Source of the DNA: Gonapodya prolifera JEL478
Taxonomy: Eukaryota; Monoblepharomycota; Monoblepharidomycetes; Monoblepharidales; Gonapodyaceae
Reading direction: 5' to 3'
Assembly: GCA_001574975.1 (NCBI GenBank)
Contig: KQ965859.1
Location: 60,592-124,591 of the forward strand
DNA: 64,000 nt
The position numbers were made by a program, and so were the translations under genes. Each line of letters opens with the position of its first letter. The stretch's first letter is position 1. A model generated the notes under the pieces. The model searched no databases and was not told the origin of the DNA. It worked only from the letters and a program-made list of their open reading frames with translations. Shown here in pieces: positions 14,501-27,200 of the stretch.

Positions 14501-17500
14501 TTCTTCAAGATCCGGCTCTACTTGGTTGCTTTTGCTTGCGCCATTGACAGTTGGTTCCCCGGAAACGTGTGAAACTCCAGAACCCTCCTCGTCATCTCCA
14601 TAACCTTGATCGATGGCATCATTCTCGCTTGAGCGACTCGTTTGCTTCAATGCCTCATGCGGATGCGACCGGGATTCACTTTTGCCTGCTTTTTCATCCT
14701 CTTCTTCGACAAGTCGACCAATAACCTCGGCAACGGTCTTCTGTACTGCCTGTCTCAATACGTTGCTCACGATATTTGAGAATCCGTCAGGACCAGCTGC
14801 AATTAAGTTACCAGTGCCGACCTCGGAACCAATTACCACCCCACCGACTTGCACTGTCCCAGCTGGCCAGGTGCCAGACCGATCGTCCACTAATTGTTTT
14901 CCTTGGGGTGCCATTGCACCATCTGCAGCGAGCGCGACATCTCCATCACTGCAACCTTGATACATCTCACTCAAAAGTTGTCCAACACTATCGACTGCAA
15001 CCCCAACGAGTGCATCTACGCACATATAGTCCACGACACGAACGAAACGCTCGAGTCTACGACTTTCCGTTCTCCGGGCAGCCTGCTCCGTGAAAGTCAT
15101 TTTCTTGGCTTGAGAACTTCCTAGATTCACTTGTTGCTGACCTTTATCCTTCATCAGCTCGGTGGCCCTGGCATCCACTGTTTTCTTCAGTACCTCTCTG
15201 CACGCTTCGTCGACAACTCTACGAAGGCTATTCCTCCATTCTCCTGCCACACTGTCTCCAACCTCCTCAACGTAGGACTTCTGCTGCTCCGCAAATGCCT
15301 CGACATCCATTCCACGTTCTACAACACGGACCAACCAAGCAGCGCCGGGCTTCGTGAACCACGCACCTCCCATTAAATCCCAGCAGAGTTTGCGAGCTTC
15401 CAACGTCGCTCTCCCGAGTGTTGGATGGCACGCAAAGAGGGTCTGCTCGATTTCTTGTCGTGCCCGTGAAATTTTTGCTGAGCGGACTGTTCGACGCCAC
15501 ATCGAAAACGCTTTACGAGCGCGGTGGAGGCAAAAGTATGGGAGGGTGGTCAAGGATACATAGAGATCTCTCTCCCTGAGCCAAACGGGTAAAGGAGTAA
15601 AGGATGGCGGATCCGAGTTTGCGGGGAACTGTGTTACTCCCTGAAAGCCACCAAAATACCACTTAACTCCTCGCCACAGCATCTTGAAAATACCAGGAAC
15701 TGACCTCACTGCTCACAGTCACAAATCCTCGACCGCCACCCCACTTGTCAACGTCCTCGTAGCGTACAGCTGCAAGATCGTATGGGTTTGTTTCCCCTCC
15801 CTTGCCGTGAAGGGGGACCAAGTCAGCATAGAAGAAACCCCGCGGAACAGGTAAACCGCGGGACTTGTTCCCGACGGAAGTTCGAATCCATTGCAACACT
15901 GATTTGGGAAGGGACCCATCGGATGGATCAACTAAGCCATCAATGATATGTGTGTGTGGAACGAATGAGGGAGAACGTTCAGGCGTTTGAGAAACCTATA
16001 AAATTGGCGTGTCAGCTTCGGTCCGCACCACCCTGCGCCGAATGCGAACTAACTTCATCATTGTTGCCCTTTTCGGTGTTCGCTTGGCTCGTTGTTGACG
16101 GAAATGTCCGTCGAGGTATCATCCCCTTTCCTTTGGGTATGGCTGGGAGGGCTGGAGGAGTAAGCGGTCGAGTTTCCGCTCTTCGCTCGTCCAATTTCCC
16201 CTGAGGCAGATCCGGAGAGAAGGGACTCGGCAGAGAAGGTAAGCCCTTTCCTTGGCCCGCAAGACTAAGCGATGTGTCATTGGGTAGTGTTGCACGGGCT
16301 ACGATAAGCCTTCCCCGCGATGCAGTGCTTTGACCTAGTCCAGATCTTCGAGGGACAGCATCTGTGATGGTCGGGACAAAGCTGACCATCCCTCCTCCAG
16401 CAGACACCCCCTCTTTCAGTGCTTTAACCTCAATTCTCGCTTTTGTTTCGTCCCTTCTAGATTCCGCCCGCCTCGCTTCCTCAAAAGCTCGCGTGGTTTC
16501 TTTACCATATACTCGACTGGCAACAACGGCACTTGCTGAGTAAGGAAAGGGGGGAGGAGGGAGAGGCATGGCATGGGTTCCACGACGATTCGGTGCTTCT
16601 GTGATACCTGAAGGTGGGGTGGAGGGTGTTGCAAACGGGGTTGCGGATATTGTTGGGGTAGGTGATGGAGGCAAGGGTGATGGAGGCAAAGGTGATGCGG
16701 GATGTGGGCTCTTCCCCCGCGAGGAAGGCCGAGGATCTCCTGTTGGTGTGGTAACGTCCGAGGAATCCTCCAAAGTCACCGACACCGGTGATTCGATGGG
16801 TCGATCATCGGGACCGGCAGGTGCGTGAAGCTCCAATGTTGCAGGAACAGCCGGGACTCCTCCAATAACTTGAGGAAAAACCGGAAGAGAATTGTTCGGT
16901 ATTACGGGTGTAGCCACAGGTGAAATATCCACCGTCGAACGGTCTGGACGAGCCGATGAGGCGAGCCGTCGGTTAGATGCCAACCGCCCAATAGAGGAGA
17001 AAGAGGTCTGCGACGGCTCTACAATAACTGTAAATCCGAAAGGAAAGTTTAGAGGAATCGCTCTGGAGAGAACAACTTTCAATTAAAACCGTCGCGCTGT
17101 TTTGCATGGCTTCCCCACACCCTCGTCCTCAGCGGAAACAGGCAATGTAATGTAACGACAATTTGACCGGCAAGCCGGCATTTCGGCAAGACAGACAGAG
17201 CAAACATACATGATCGCTTTTTCGCACTTCCAGCGAGTCCCGTTGGCCGAGCCGTCGGCAGCGCGTACATTGATCCACCAATCTTGGAATCTCCCGCACC
17301 AAGTGATATCCCGTTTCCCGGTGCGTCATCTTTATCAAGAGAAAAGGCGACGAGATTGGCTGTGGAAGGAGCTCGGCTAAAGGCGAGGGCATTGGACGCG
17401 GCATCATTGGGATTCAAAGACTGCATTGTGTTGGGATCCTGGGTAGCCACGCTAACAAAAGTTCTCGCGCCATCTTCATTGTTGATTGACGGAGTCAACC

Positions 17501-17564
17501 CTTCGACGACAGATGAATCCTCCCCATCCGCCGGAGTGGACGTTATTTCTGGGGGCCGGTCCAT
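2505..17564 (-). CDS. axonemal inner-arm dynein heavy chain, DNAH6-like
   Basis: I placed 13 exons: 17564-17210, 17060-16054, 15995-15705, 15640-13525, 13459-12856, 12793-11494, 11433-10120, 10061-6657, 6584-3314, 3229-2964, 2885-2765, 2680-2603 and 2530-2505. All junctions agree in phase and give about 4,717 residues. Domains in order: a Pro/Ser-rich extension (about 1-450), tail, linker, AAA1 P-loop GPAGTGKT (near 2006), AAA2 GPTGGGKT (near 2287), AAA3 GSTGVGKS (near 2632), AAA4 GVGGTGKQ (near 2984), the stalk coiled coil with microtubule-binding tip, AAA5/AAA6 and the C-terminal GHSTNFVLS block. The ending [14 protein letters not shown] is typical of axonemal chains. [14 protein letters not shown] followed by HENANISFQ points to the single-headed DNAH6 group rather than DNAH3/7/12, though this is not certain. 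It drives sliding of flagellar doublets. The start is the first ATG in an open 5' exon; the first acceptor (CCAGAG) is the least certain junction. Confidence 0.9.
6605..6619. repeat. poly(A/T) tract in dynein intron
   Basis: A run of about 14 A on the + strand lies in the intron between dynein exons 8 and 9 (6585-6656). On the transcribed strand it is a T run upstream of the TAG acceptor, so it may serve as the polypyrimidine tract. Confidence 0.6.
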
Positions 17565-17677
17565 CGATTAAGAGGGAAGACACAACCCTCAGCTATTAAA
17601 TTGAGTCTCTGGGTGATGAAGCCGACTGGAAGGAGTGATGGGGAGTCTCGAACGGGGGTGAGTGGAAGATTTCGACT

Positions 17678-17727
17678 TCCCCCACTTTCCCCCCCCACCC
17701 CCCCACCCCCAAACCCCCACCCCCTTT
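17678..17727 (-). repeat. C-rich tract, G-quadruplex-capable on the dynein sense strand
   Basis: The + strand shows repeated C5-C8 blocks separated by A or AAA. On the reverse strand, which is the sense strand of the dynein gene, this gives at least five runs of five or more G with loops of one to three bases. It sits about 115-165 bp upstream of the dynein ATG, in the likely promoter or 5' leader, and downstream of the permease stop codon. Confidence 0.6.
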
Positions 17728-17782
17728 TTATCTCTCTTTCTGTTGAGGAGGGGGTGGTAGTCATTGTAGTTATAAAGTGTAT

Positions 17783-20177
17783 TCACAAAGCGACAAGAAG
17801 TTCACAAACAATTATAGAGAACAATGTCACACAACCTCGATCGAGCCAATAATCCCCCACAGTATCTTTCTGCAAGTCTAATCGAAGCTTCTCTTGTTCC
17901 AGTTCTCCAACTTCTTCTAAAGTGATGTGTTCCTCCGGTCCGACGAACCACTTTTTGGCGCTTTCACTGTTGGAGGAAGATGTCGTGAGGCGAGTGTCCC
18001 TCATTGGACGCGATGTAGCACTCACAACCAGTACACTGTGATCAAAATGGTGAGGCCACCCAGCATAATCTGAGATGTAATTGAATAGATTATGGAGTTT
18101 AGACGGACGAACAAAGCTAACGCATTTGCCAGAACATGAACGTACAGGCGAGTGGTTCAAGTTTACAGCAGTAACCAGCATCGTCTAAATCGAGGGTGGC
18201 ACAGTGAGCTCTGAGATCTCAATACCATTGTTGGGTTTCAACTCACCTGAGGAATACTAAGAATTGCAACAACGTAGAACATCCACGCGACTGATATCAC
18301 GTTGATACGGACAGAGAGTCTTCCCAAGTCTGTTCAGACTGAAGTGTAAAGTGGCCGAACTTGATGGATCAGAAACAGGATACGGGTACTGAAGAAGCTC
18401 TGCTTGAAAGTATCACGAGCCCAGAGGAGCTTGCAAATCGTTGGAATAGTGTATGCAGTGTTTGCTCCAATCTGCAAGGGGAGAGATGATTCGAAAATGT
18501 TGACGTGAACTCTTCGACGAGAAACACTTGCCGTGGAAAAGGCAGAGAAAGCACTGATCGCTACCGAGGAACCGAAATTTACCAAAAGAAGCAAACAGGT
18601 GATTAAAGTAATGAACCAGTCAGCTCGGAGGGGTTGTTGGTTTTTTGGATGCACCTGCATGATAGTGCGATTCGCTTTAGGGTGACGTGATCCACCATGG
18701 CGCACCATCACGAGCCCATGCATCTTACGGCGGGAACATTCAGTATGCAAGAAGTACAGTAGAACAACGAAAGAGGCAAAACTCACATAGTGGCCTAGAT
18801 TCACCGTTTACGGCCGTCTGATTGTTCCAGATGAATTGAAGAATCATCATCACGGTTCTATTTGAGACATTCGTTTGAGGGTGATGTGAAACACCGAACG
18901 CTTGAGGGATCACTTTTCATTGTATCACATAACTTACAAGAAAATGGTCGCCCACTTGCTGCCACCTGTTCCCTATTACCGGAGGGAATGCAATGAGTGA
19001 AACAAAACGGTTTTTCTGATCTCGCACGACGAGACGCACCTGCTCAAATGCGTATCCAGGGATCTGCGACGCCGCAAGCGCAAAAACGATGGACCGCGCG
19101 GGCATCACTGCGGCGTCAACGGTTTCTTCGGAAAGGTGCGAAGACATGTCGTATCCTGCACAACATGTGCGCAGCATGAGCTCTTGCGCAGATGTTGTGG
19201 AGCATAGCAGCGCTCTAAAAACAAAGACCCAAATTGGCATGAGGAGACCCAGTTGCGTGACGGTCGCGGGATTGCACCAGCCCGTGCCATCAATGTACGC
19301 ACCGACTTTTGGAATAAAGGGTGAGGAAGAAGGGTCGTGGCTCTGTGAGAGCGCGCACGTTCATGTTTCGGCGACGGTCGCTTTTACGGGAGACATAACC
19401 AGCATTGGAATGCCAATCACGAAGGCTCCAGTTCCGACTGAGATCAGAGTGAGGTCGTTGGTTGCGCCAAGGTGGTGGGAGATACCAAAGGCGTCGTCTC
19501 ACCTCCAACCAAAGCCGCGTAAGTGGCATAACGGAGAAAACGTTCGCCGAGGGAGTTCTGCAACAGGTGAACACGATGAAAGTCTCTAAGCTTTGGGAAC
19601 GGGAACGGCTTACTGACTGTGATTCCACCAGAGAGGCAAATGCGACACCGATAGTGTTGACAAAGTCGGTGCTTGGTTGGAAGTCAGGGTCGCTGATTTG
19701 AATCAAGGAAGTCTGATAGCGATAATTTATCACTGTGGTGTCTCTCGAGTCGTGAACAAACGCTTTTACTGACAATAAAGGACGCAGTGCTCAACGCAAC
19801 AGATTCTCCACTGACGATCATGCTGCAGATGTTATACCACCCAGTGATCCATGCCATCCAGGGAACCCATTCGGGGGGAGACAACTTTGCACTCCAGTAT
19901 TAGAGACCACCAGCGGTCTGTTACACGACAGAGTGCAGAATTGAAACAAACGTTGGTGAAAGTGTTCAAGCTTGAAGAAAACCGACTTTTTCACGACACC
20001 ATTCCTGACGGTGTTTGAAAGAGACAGGCTTACAGAAATCCCGATGACCTCTTGACTCCTGCCTGTACCCGAGTTTCGCGAGCGCAACCTCGTCTAGAGA
20101 GAAGTCTGGGTTGGCGTTAAAATGCGGTTGTTGCACGATCAGCACTCACCGGCTTCCACTTTGTCTTCCGTCGGCAT
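17783..20177 (-). CDS. amino-acid/choline/GABA permease (APC superfamily)
   Basis: A multi-exon reverse-strand gene. Exon 1 (from the ATG at 20177-20175) joins to DEVALAKLGYRQE, the cytoplasmic motif that opens fungal amino-acid/choline transporters. Next come SPPEWVPWMAWITGWYN (TM3 region), LTLISVGTGAFVIGIPML, GWCNPATVTQLGLLMP, CAGYDMSSHLSEET (the family's GYD-SSHLSEET signature), VNFGSSVAISAFSAFS, IGANTAYTIPTICKLLWARD, LGRLSVRINVISVAWMF and MLGGLTILITVYWL, ending in KKWFVGPEEH. It would import amino acids or related amines at the plasma or vacuolar membrane. Only about 190 bp separate the LGYRQE and PEW motifs, where family members have roughly 80-85 residues holding TM1 and TM2. No reading there shows those helices, so the gene may be N-terminally defective or very divergent. 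Exon borders are partly tentative. It lies upstream of the dynein on the same strand. Confidence 0.65.
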
Positions 20178-22116
20178 AATGCAGTGAAGTTGCAAGACGG
20201 ACGTGGAGTGTGGAGCCGATCGCTCGCCATGATAAAGCTCTCCCAGGGCCTCAGTCAGTGCAACATTTCGGTCCGTCCACCGCCCCAACTTTACTGTTGC
20301 CCCTGCAACCTGCCTTCTCTATACCTTCGATTTAATGGTTGCAAATCAAATACTTCCGGCGATCTCCGGTCGTCAGATCTCTTGGAAGACGCACAAGGAG
20401 CTCAACGATAGGTACTAAACTTGACTTTGTTGATGTCATGACAACAAGCGCTTAAACTTTGCCAGGCCGGGACCCAGAGGAAGCACTACGTAGTCATGAA
20501 AATTCACCCACCAAGCGCCAACAATGTGCCCGACACTCTGGGAAAGTAAGTGGACACCAGCCAAGAAGCGAAGACGAGTGTGCAGAGAGAGATCGATTCC
20601 AGCTAGCCACTTAACGCATCGCCAAGATGTGGCCATCGGACTCAAATCCACACTCTCTTTGCGCATTCGCTCGTGTAAACTGGGTTAAAAGTAAAGAATT
20701 GAAACGATTGGTGCGCTGTGATCATCACTGGCAGAATCATACGGAAGCTCCGTCGCGCCATGTACGCCAATGTTTTCCCCCTCATTTCGGTGAGAAGAGC
20801 TCGAAGAGGCTCACATCTTCAGTGCAAGGCCTCTCGACGTACTTTCCGTGGGTCTCTTTCTCACCCCTCCGTCTGCAGACTTCCGCCGCACATCCCTGGA
20901 CTCTTCGAAGTCGAAACATCACCCTATTGACATGCGGTCAGTGAAGAAGGCAGTTTGCACCACCAAAGGAGAGTGTGCTGTGCAAGGGGCGTGGGCGCCG
21001 CTCCCACGTCGGAGCGGTCGCTCTTTAGTCGCGAGCAAAGAGGGTTGCGAGCGGCACGTCGGATCCCGGCAGTAAAATCCACGCATAGTGTCAGTCCGGG
21101 AGCGGGGGTAACGGACGGGGGAACCCTCTTCGAAAGTTCCAAATGGGTGGCGATGCGGCCTCCTCGAGAACCTCTCTTCGACGTTCCACTTCGAGCGAGT
21201 TTTGGAGACTGTTTGTGGGGAAGCGAGTTCACTTCGAATGGAAGGTAGGCATTTTGAGGTTACAGTGTCCGGAAGCAGGGTTCTCAGTCTTGTTTGCGGA
21301 ACTCAACAGAACCATAAGGTGCAGACAGGTAATGCACTCGCTCGCACCCTCTTGATGGTTCGCTTCGGACCCGGCGAAGAAGATGCAAAGAATGTTTTGG
21401 ACATTTTTTGGGGGGCTTTTGTCCAACATGGTTGTCACGGGTGAGTGGATTGTTGGTTTCCTATCACGTTGCGAATACAAAATAATGGCGGTGTGTGGCC
21501 TGCCAGTCGATAAGAAGCGCCTTACACCACTCGAGAAGATTTTTGCTGACGTTCGACCGCTGTGTGGTGCTCTTGTGTGTGACAAGGAAGGAAGGAGCCG
21601 AGGTACGAGAGTTCTTGATGGGGATATATCTCACTACGAGTTACCTTATGATGTTGGACATTCACAGAAGATCCCACACGACTTGGTCCGCTGGCGTATT
21701 GCCCGCCACGCGTGTACTCCTCGTTGATACAAAGTGGGGGTTTGGTTGGCCTAGTGTGGGAATTAACTGATTGTAATTTCCTTTCTCTACCCATCCATCA
21801 AATTGTAATTCAATATGAAAAAGATGTGCATCGCTTCACATGCTCGTTGACTTCTCCATCCTTGCGCTGTCCAATCGATTCCCATCACATGCTGAATTGT
21901 TTATCCTTTCTGACCATGTCCTCTTTTTTTCTCCGCGCATGTGACATATTCAGCCTTAGCAATTCAGCCCAACGCAAATATGAAAAGTTATGCGACCACA
22001 TGACGACATGCTCCACATGGTCACAGGTTGCACCGCCCCAGATGAAACCTTATATTCGATGAGGATTCAAGGGACACCTTCGCAAACCTCCGCAGCTCTC
22101 ACACTCTTCTCGAACG
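20178..22116. other. 1.9-kb region without a recognised gene
   Basis: No frame here shows a recognisable domain. Open frames of 70-118 codons overlap in both orientations, as expected by chance. A G/C-rich stretch at 20985-21075 has partial inverted symmetry. The last 250 bp are AT-rich and probably include the promoter of the glycosidase gene; TTATAT at about 22051-22056 lies about 60 bp upstream of its ATG. Confidence 0.45.
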
Positions 22117-24049
22117 ATGCAAACCGTTCTCGCCCACGCTTCGTTGATCGCCCTCACCGTGATCGCAGGCGTTTCCCAAGCACAAACTTACTCCTTTGCG
22201 ACCCCGCCGCCCGCTGCAGCCAACTCCCGCACCAATCCTACCAATAACCCAATACCAGTGCCAGCGGATGGGAAAGTGTACATCGGAGCTCACAGTACGT
22301 CCATCTGTGTCTCTGCGCTGTTCCCTTTCTGCAATCTAACACTGTGCACCACCACCGCAAAAGTCGATTGGAACACCGAAGCTCCACGAGCGTACGCCAC
22401 AAACCTGGGATTCGACTTGCTGGGTTACGGCTTCTTCCTTCCCTTCCCGCTCACAACGGGCGACATTGGCTACTTCCAGGATAAAGTTTTGAACCAGCCC
22501 TACCCAGCTGCGAGCGCTGATGGGCAAACGAGATCCCAACTTATGCTCACTTTGGAGCCCTCAGCGCGCGGTTTGGCGGTGGCAGTCAACAATGCGTCGG
22601 CGGTCGCGGACGTCGTGTCGCTCTGCAGGGCCCTCAACGAGCGGGGCGTTGCGGTGTTCCTTCGTTTTGCGCATGAGATGAATGGATGGTGAGCCTTGCG
22701 TAGCAGACGCCTTGAATGCTACATTGAGTGCTATACGTTTGACAACAGTGTTTCGTGATACAGGTGGAGCCAGTGGGCGATGCGACCAATGGCGTACAAA
22801 GCGGCGTTCCGAGCCATTGCGCTCAGAATCCAAGCCTGCAGAACGTGCTCTGCCACGGCCATGGTTTGGGCACCGCAAGTGTAGGTCATGGTTGCGTTTC
22901 TGCGATGCTGCATGAACTAAGCGGTACATTTTCTCGAACCAGCGGGAACGGATACCCGTGGGGGTTAGACATCCCCTTGAACCAACCCTCGTTCTTCACT
23001 TCGAACCCCGGGTATGCGAATCTTGACTTAAATGAGCTGAGAACGCTGGATACGAACGGAGACGGGATGATTGCCGGCGGTGATGAGCCTTGTAAGTTGA
23101 GATCATCATGTTCACTCTTTCACAATTGAGACGTGACCACCGCCTGTGCACTAGATGAGCCATACTATCCAGGTGATGATGTTGTAGATTGGGTCGGGCT
23201 GTCTATCTACTATGCTGGTCGGGAGTGTAAGTTTGTTGCTGCACTCATCATAGCTTCGTTACGCTAATCACTGCATCATCCGAAGATGGCGTCCCTGATC
23301 ACCCCTGGCCAACAATGTTCGTTAACGGCATGCAAGGACTGAACTACGCAGATGGCGTCACGGTCCAGGCGCCAAACTTTTACCAGATTTACAGCGTTGG
23401 TCGGAACAAACCTTTTTGTCTAGCAGAGACCTCTGTCATGAGTCAGTGCTGTCCAGCGGCGGTCTTACTTCCTGTCTTACTTGTCCTAACCTTCTTCAAC
23501 GTCAGGAATTCGATACGACTCCTTGGGATCCGCGGCAAATGCAACAAGATTGGCGTACAAACAAGATTGGTGGCGCCAGACCATCGATAACTCCATCTTC
23601 GATCGGTTCCCGAACTATCGTTCGACCTGGCTGTTTGAGATCATGAAAGTTGACACGATCCCAGGGGTCGTCGAAGATTTCTGTACGTTCAAGTTGAACC
23701 CTCCACGTTCTCTTTCCTGGCTCCTCATTCTCTCGAATAGCTTATTCTTTTGACTTAAACACAAAAAATGCGTTCTTGGCTGATCTTCCTCGATCTCGCC
23801 TTGTTCTTGGAGGGTAAGTGCCCTATCTGTGTCGCTCACTAAAACCTTTGTGTTCAAATTCTGCAATTCCCCAGATCCAATTATGTCACACTCGCGAACC
23901 ACAATGCGAGACTTTCGACAGTTCTTACTTCCACTGGCTCGAATGGCACCACGAGAAATAGCGGTGCCTTTTCTCTTCAGGCAGCGGTGTCCAGCACTGC
24001 TTTTGCAGCAACACTGCTTTCCGTCCTATTCTTTGCTCTCGCAAGATGA
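22117..24049 (+). CDS. secreted, GPI-anchored GH26-like glycoside hydrolase
   Basis: The ATG at 22117 opens a signal peptide (MQTVLAHASLIALTVIAG ending SQA). Six or so short introns interrupt the gene; the first (donor GTACGT near 22294) joins IGAH to DWNTEAPRAY. The GH26-type acid/base motif is FLRFAHEMNGWW, with the Glu of HEMNG as expected donor, followed by WSQWAMAPMAYKAAFR. Later blocks are LDTNGDGM, YPGDDVVDWVGLSIYYAG and KPFCLAETS, whose Glu is the likely nucleophile. The C-terminus is Ser/Thr-rich with a small-residue NSGAF site and a hydrophobic tail (TLLSVLFFALAR), typical of GPI attachment. The family includes beta-mannanases and related endoglycanases; substrate here is unproven. 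A role in wall remodelling or plant-polysaccharide breakdown is inferred. Stop TGA at 24047-24049. Confidence 0.7.
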
Positions 24050-24257
24050 CATCTCTCGCATACACTCTTAAGCATGTGATACAATACTTGGCATTTGCCT
24101 TTAACATTTTGCATGACATTTCCGGCTTTCATCGAAGCTGGGAGTGTCGGATAGGGCAGAAAGGAAATAATTAACTTAAAAGCCTCTTCGTAGAACTATT
24201 TCTGACTGGGAATGAATAGTGTTGGAAGTTGAATACCCCGTGACGGTCAATGGAACA

Positions 24258-27200
24258 ATGCCCCCCAAGGGCGCGAGTCCGTTGCCCCCGCTGCGCGCTC
24301 CGAAACCGCCCATGAAAAGGTCCACAAGCAATGATCGCGCAAGCGCGGCGACCGAAGGAGCTGTCGGGTCCTCGGATCGCCTGTCCAAGGATGGTCGATC
24401 TCTCACGGACGATTCGAAGGGGAAGACGAGCATCGGGCGACGGGACAGCCATATGTCGTCGATATCATCGACGACGAGCGACAGGCGGCCCGTGGAGCCC
24501 GAGCCCCCTCTCCCTCAAGACTTGTTCGAGGTGTACAAATCAGACCTATTTCTTTTGGATGACGCCGTTCCCCTACCCGTATATCCCCCATACCGACTGC
24601 GATGGAACAATGTGGCTACGCGGCGCAAGCCCAAGGTGGCAGACAAAGGGGAGGAGGGCCGACGGAGCTATTATTCGGATTCGGACGACGACGACGAAAA
24701 CGAGCGATCCAACGTGTCCAATTTTCCCGTTTCTGTGAAACCGTACTTCTATGAGAGGCCGTGGCTCAAGGAGCGCGTCCGCGAAGTGACGTCCCAGGTC
24801 ACACCGTATGCCAACCGACCAACCCATTCCCAAATCGAACAGGGCGTCGCTCCCACAGTCAATACCCCTCCGCAGGCCCACGTAGAGTACTTGATACTGG
24901 AGTCACTTCTGTATTGCATCACGGACGCCTGCTTTGTAGCCCACTGGCTGCGTTGGGAGTGCCCGTCAGATATGGCAGAACTTATGGACAGTCTGGATGA
25001 AGATGAGCTCGCACCAGACGCGTTCATGCTGTACTTTCCGAACGTGTTAAAGCTGCTGGAAGGCATCGTTGGACAGATGCTTCAGTGCAAAGCCAATGAG
25101 AAACGTAAACTTGCAGAAGAGGAGGGGGGGGTTGCAGAGGTGACGCAGCAAGAGATTATTGAGGACATTCTGTTTAACGAGCCTGAACTCCTGCCGACGT
25201 TTCGGAACGAGCTCTTTCAGGAGTGGAAGGCCGGGGAGCTGAATAGGCTTGCAAAGCAAATTCAGCTCTGTTGGAATATTGTGGAGAGTGAGTGTTGAAA
25301 AATGTTTCAAGTCGTGTTTTTTACCCCACAGGCAGCCTTTTTCTTCGCCCGCGCCCTCCCCACCTCCGCCTGTCTCGCCGGCCGTCCTATCCCTATCAAG
25401 ATTACATCAATCACAACTCTGGCCCCGATGTACAAGCACCAAACCCCACTTCCAGCCCCGCCCCGGCCGCCGCTCCCTCCACCTTTCTCCGCTCCACGCC
25501 ATCTCACCTGCGCCTCTCCCACCTTCCTGTCCTCTACCAGCTCGCAGACCTGCTCACCATCATCCTGCACCAGCCCATCGCCACGCAACGGCCGCGATGG
25601 TACAGTTCGAGGGTGTTCGACGCCGCGGCGCCTCCTCGACTGGGTCCAGGGACAGGTCAGGACGGGTCTGCGGCGCCCACCAAACCGGCGGTGCTACTCC
25701 CGATGGGTGCCCTGCCGCTCGACTACGAGCTGCGCGACGCGCTGCGGCGATTCGTATTCCTGACGGGCGAAGCGCGCAAATGGATGGCTGTCGGGCGGCC
25801 CAAGGAGGAGCGCGCGAGGGAGCGGAGGCGAGACCGCCGGATGAAGTGGAAAGAAGCCCGCAACCGCAGGGAGCGGGAGCAGGGGAGGGCGGGGACACCT
25901 GTGATGGGGATTGATGTGGATGGGTGGACTGGACTCGACGAAGGAGACACGTGGATGGCGGGCGTGGGGTTGGACGAAGGGAATGTAGATGTGGATGGAG
26001 GCTCGAACGACGAGGAGGATGAAGAGGCCGAGGATGAGGACCCCGCCAAGGAAGGACCCAAGCTGCTGACTCTGTGGTACGACATACTGCTGAGTTTCCA
26101 GACCCAGGTGCGTGGGGTCTCGCGGTGTGTCTATGTTGGGGGCGTCAGCGTTTGGGCGTGGATGACGCTGTGTTGTTTGGCAGGTGGCTCTGATGGACCT
26201 CGTGCATGCGTACATGTCGATCCGGGAGTCCAATTCCGCAGGACTTAACGGCTCGGATGACGCGCACGTGAACGAGCACGACGTAGCTGGTAGCCTGACT
26301 AACGGTTTACGGGGATCGGGAGAGGGCATTTTGCGGCGGATCGTCGCGGAGGCGTTTGCGGGACCGGACCCGGACGACTTGGAGATGCTGGATCGAGCGA
26401 CTGATCGGAGAGTGAAGGCGCATTATAAGTATCAGTGCGCGGAGCGGAAGAAGGTGAGTTGGGAGCACAGCGCAGCCAAAGCCGCAGCCTTTGTACATTA
26501 AATCGCCTGCCCCCCTAATTCCTCCAATGCCGACCCACATCAGGAGATTCTGAGCGAATTTGGGTACGACGTTACCAACTCGGCGGGCCAGCCTGGGCCT
26601 TCCCGCTCTGGCTCTGTACATGCACATGCGCACCCTGCGAGTACAAGTGCAAGCGGTACGTCTCTGTCTCTTCCCTTGGGCCCTATCGTGCGTCTGCGCG
26701 ATCGGCATCCCTACGTCGAGTTCCGCAAGGGCATTGTCGCGTACGCGACGAACCTGTGGGACGAGCTTGGCGGCAGGGCGTTGAAGGAGGACCAGACCAA
26801 GAACAATAGGTTGGTGAGCGAGTCGTTCTTGCTTGAGGTGAGGATCGGGGTGGTGGGGGATGGAAAGGTCTTGTGCTTGGTTCTGCCATCCTTTGCTCAC
26901 AGTCGAACACCCCCCCAACCCATCCAACCCTGCATTGCATCAAACCANCCCTGGGGCCACCCATACGCCTACACACTCCACCTACTCCACCCGATGACAG
27001 TGCTCGTACGATGCAATCAACAGAAAACCGACGCCGTGGTACAAGTTTGGACCACACTCGTTTACTTTGGACGTTTCCCCCGCCATCCGACGGGACCATC
27101 AGAAGTCCATGTTTGGTGACTTGGGGTGGGGCGCTCGGGGGGATGTGGATGGGGATGTGGCCGTCGGAGGAGGACCTCGACGTCGTCTGGTGCCGTTCGA

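Noticed and set aside
15860-15885. GTTCGAATCC resembling a tRNA B box
   Set aside because: It lies in well-supported dynein coding sequence (exon 3) and no A box or cloverleaf could be fitted.
16568-16828. Glycine-rich forward frame
   Set aside because: It is the antisense of the Pro/Ser-rich dynein exon 2; low-complexity composition explains its length.
20924-21585. Overlapping frames of about 70-118 codons on both strands, as a possible gene
   Set aside because: Neither strand shows a domain or plausible splice continuity; chance open frames are expected at this length.
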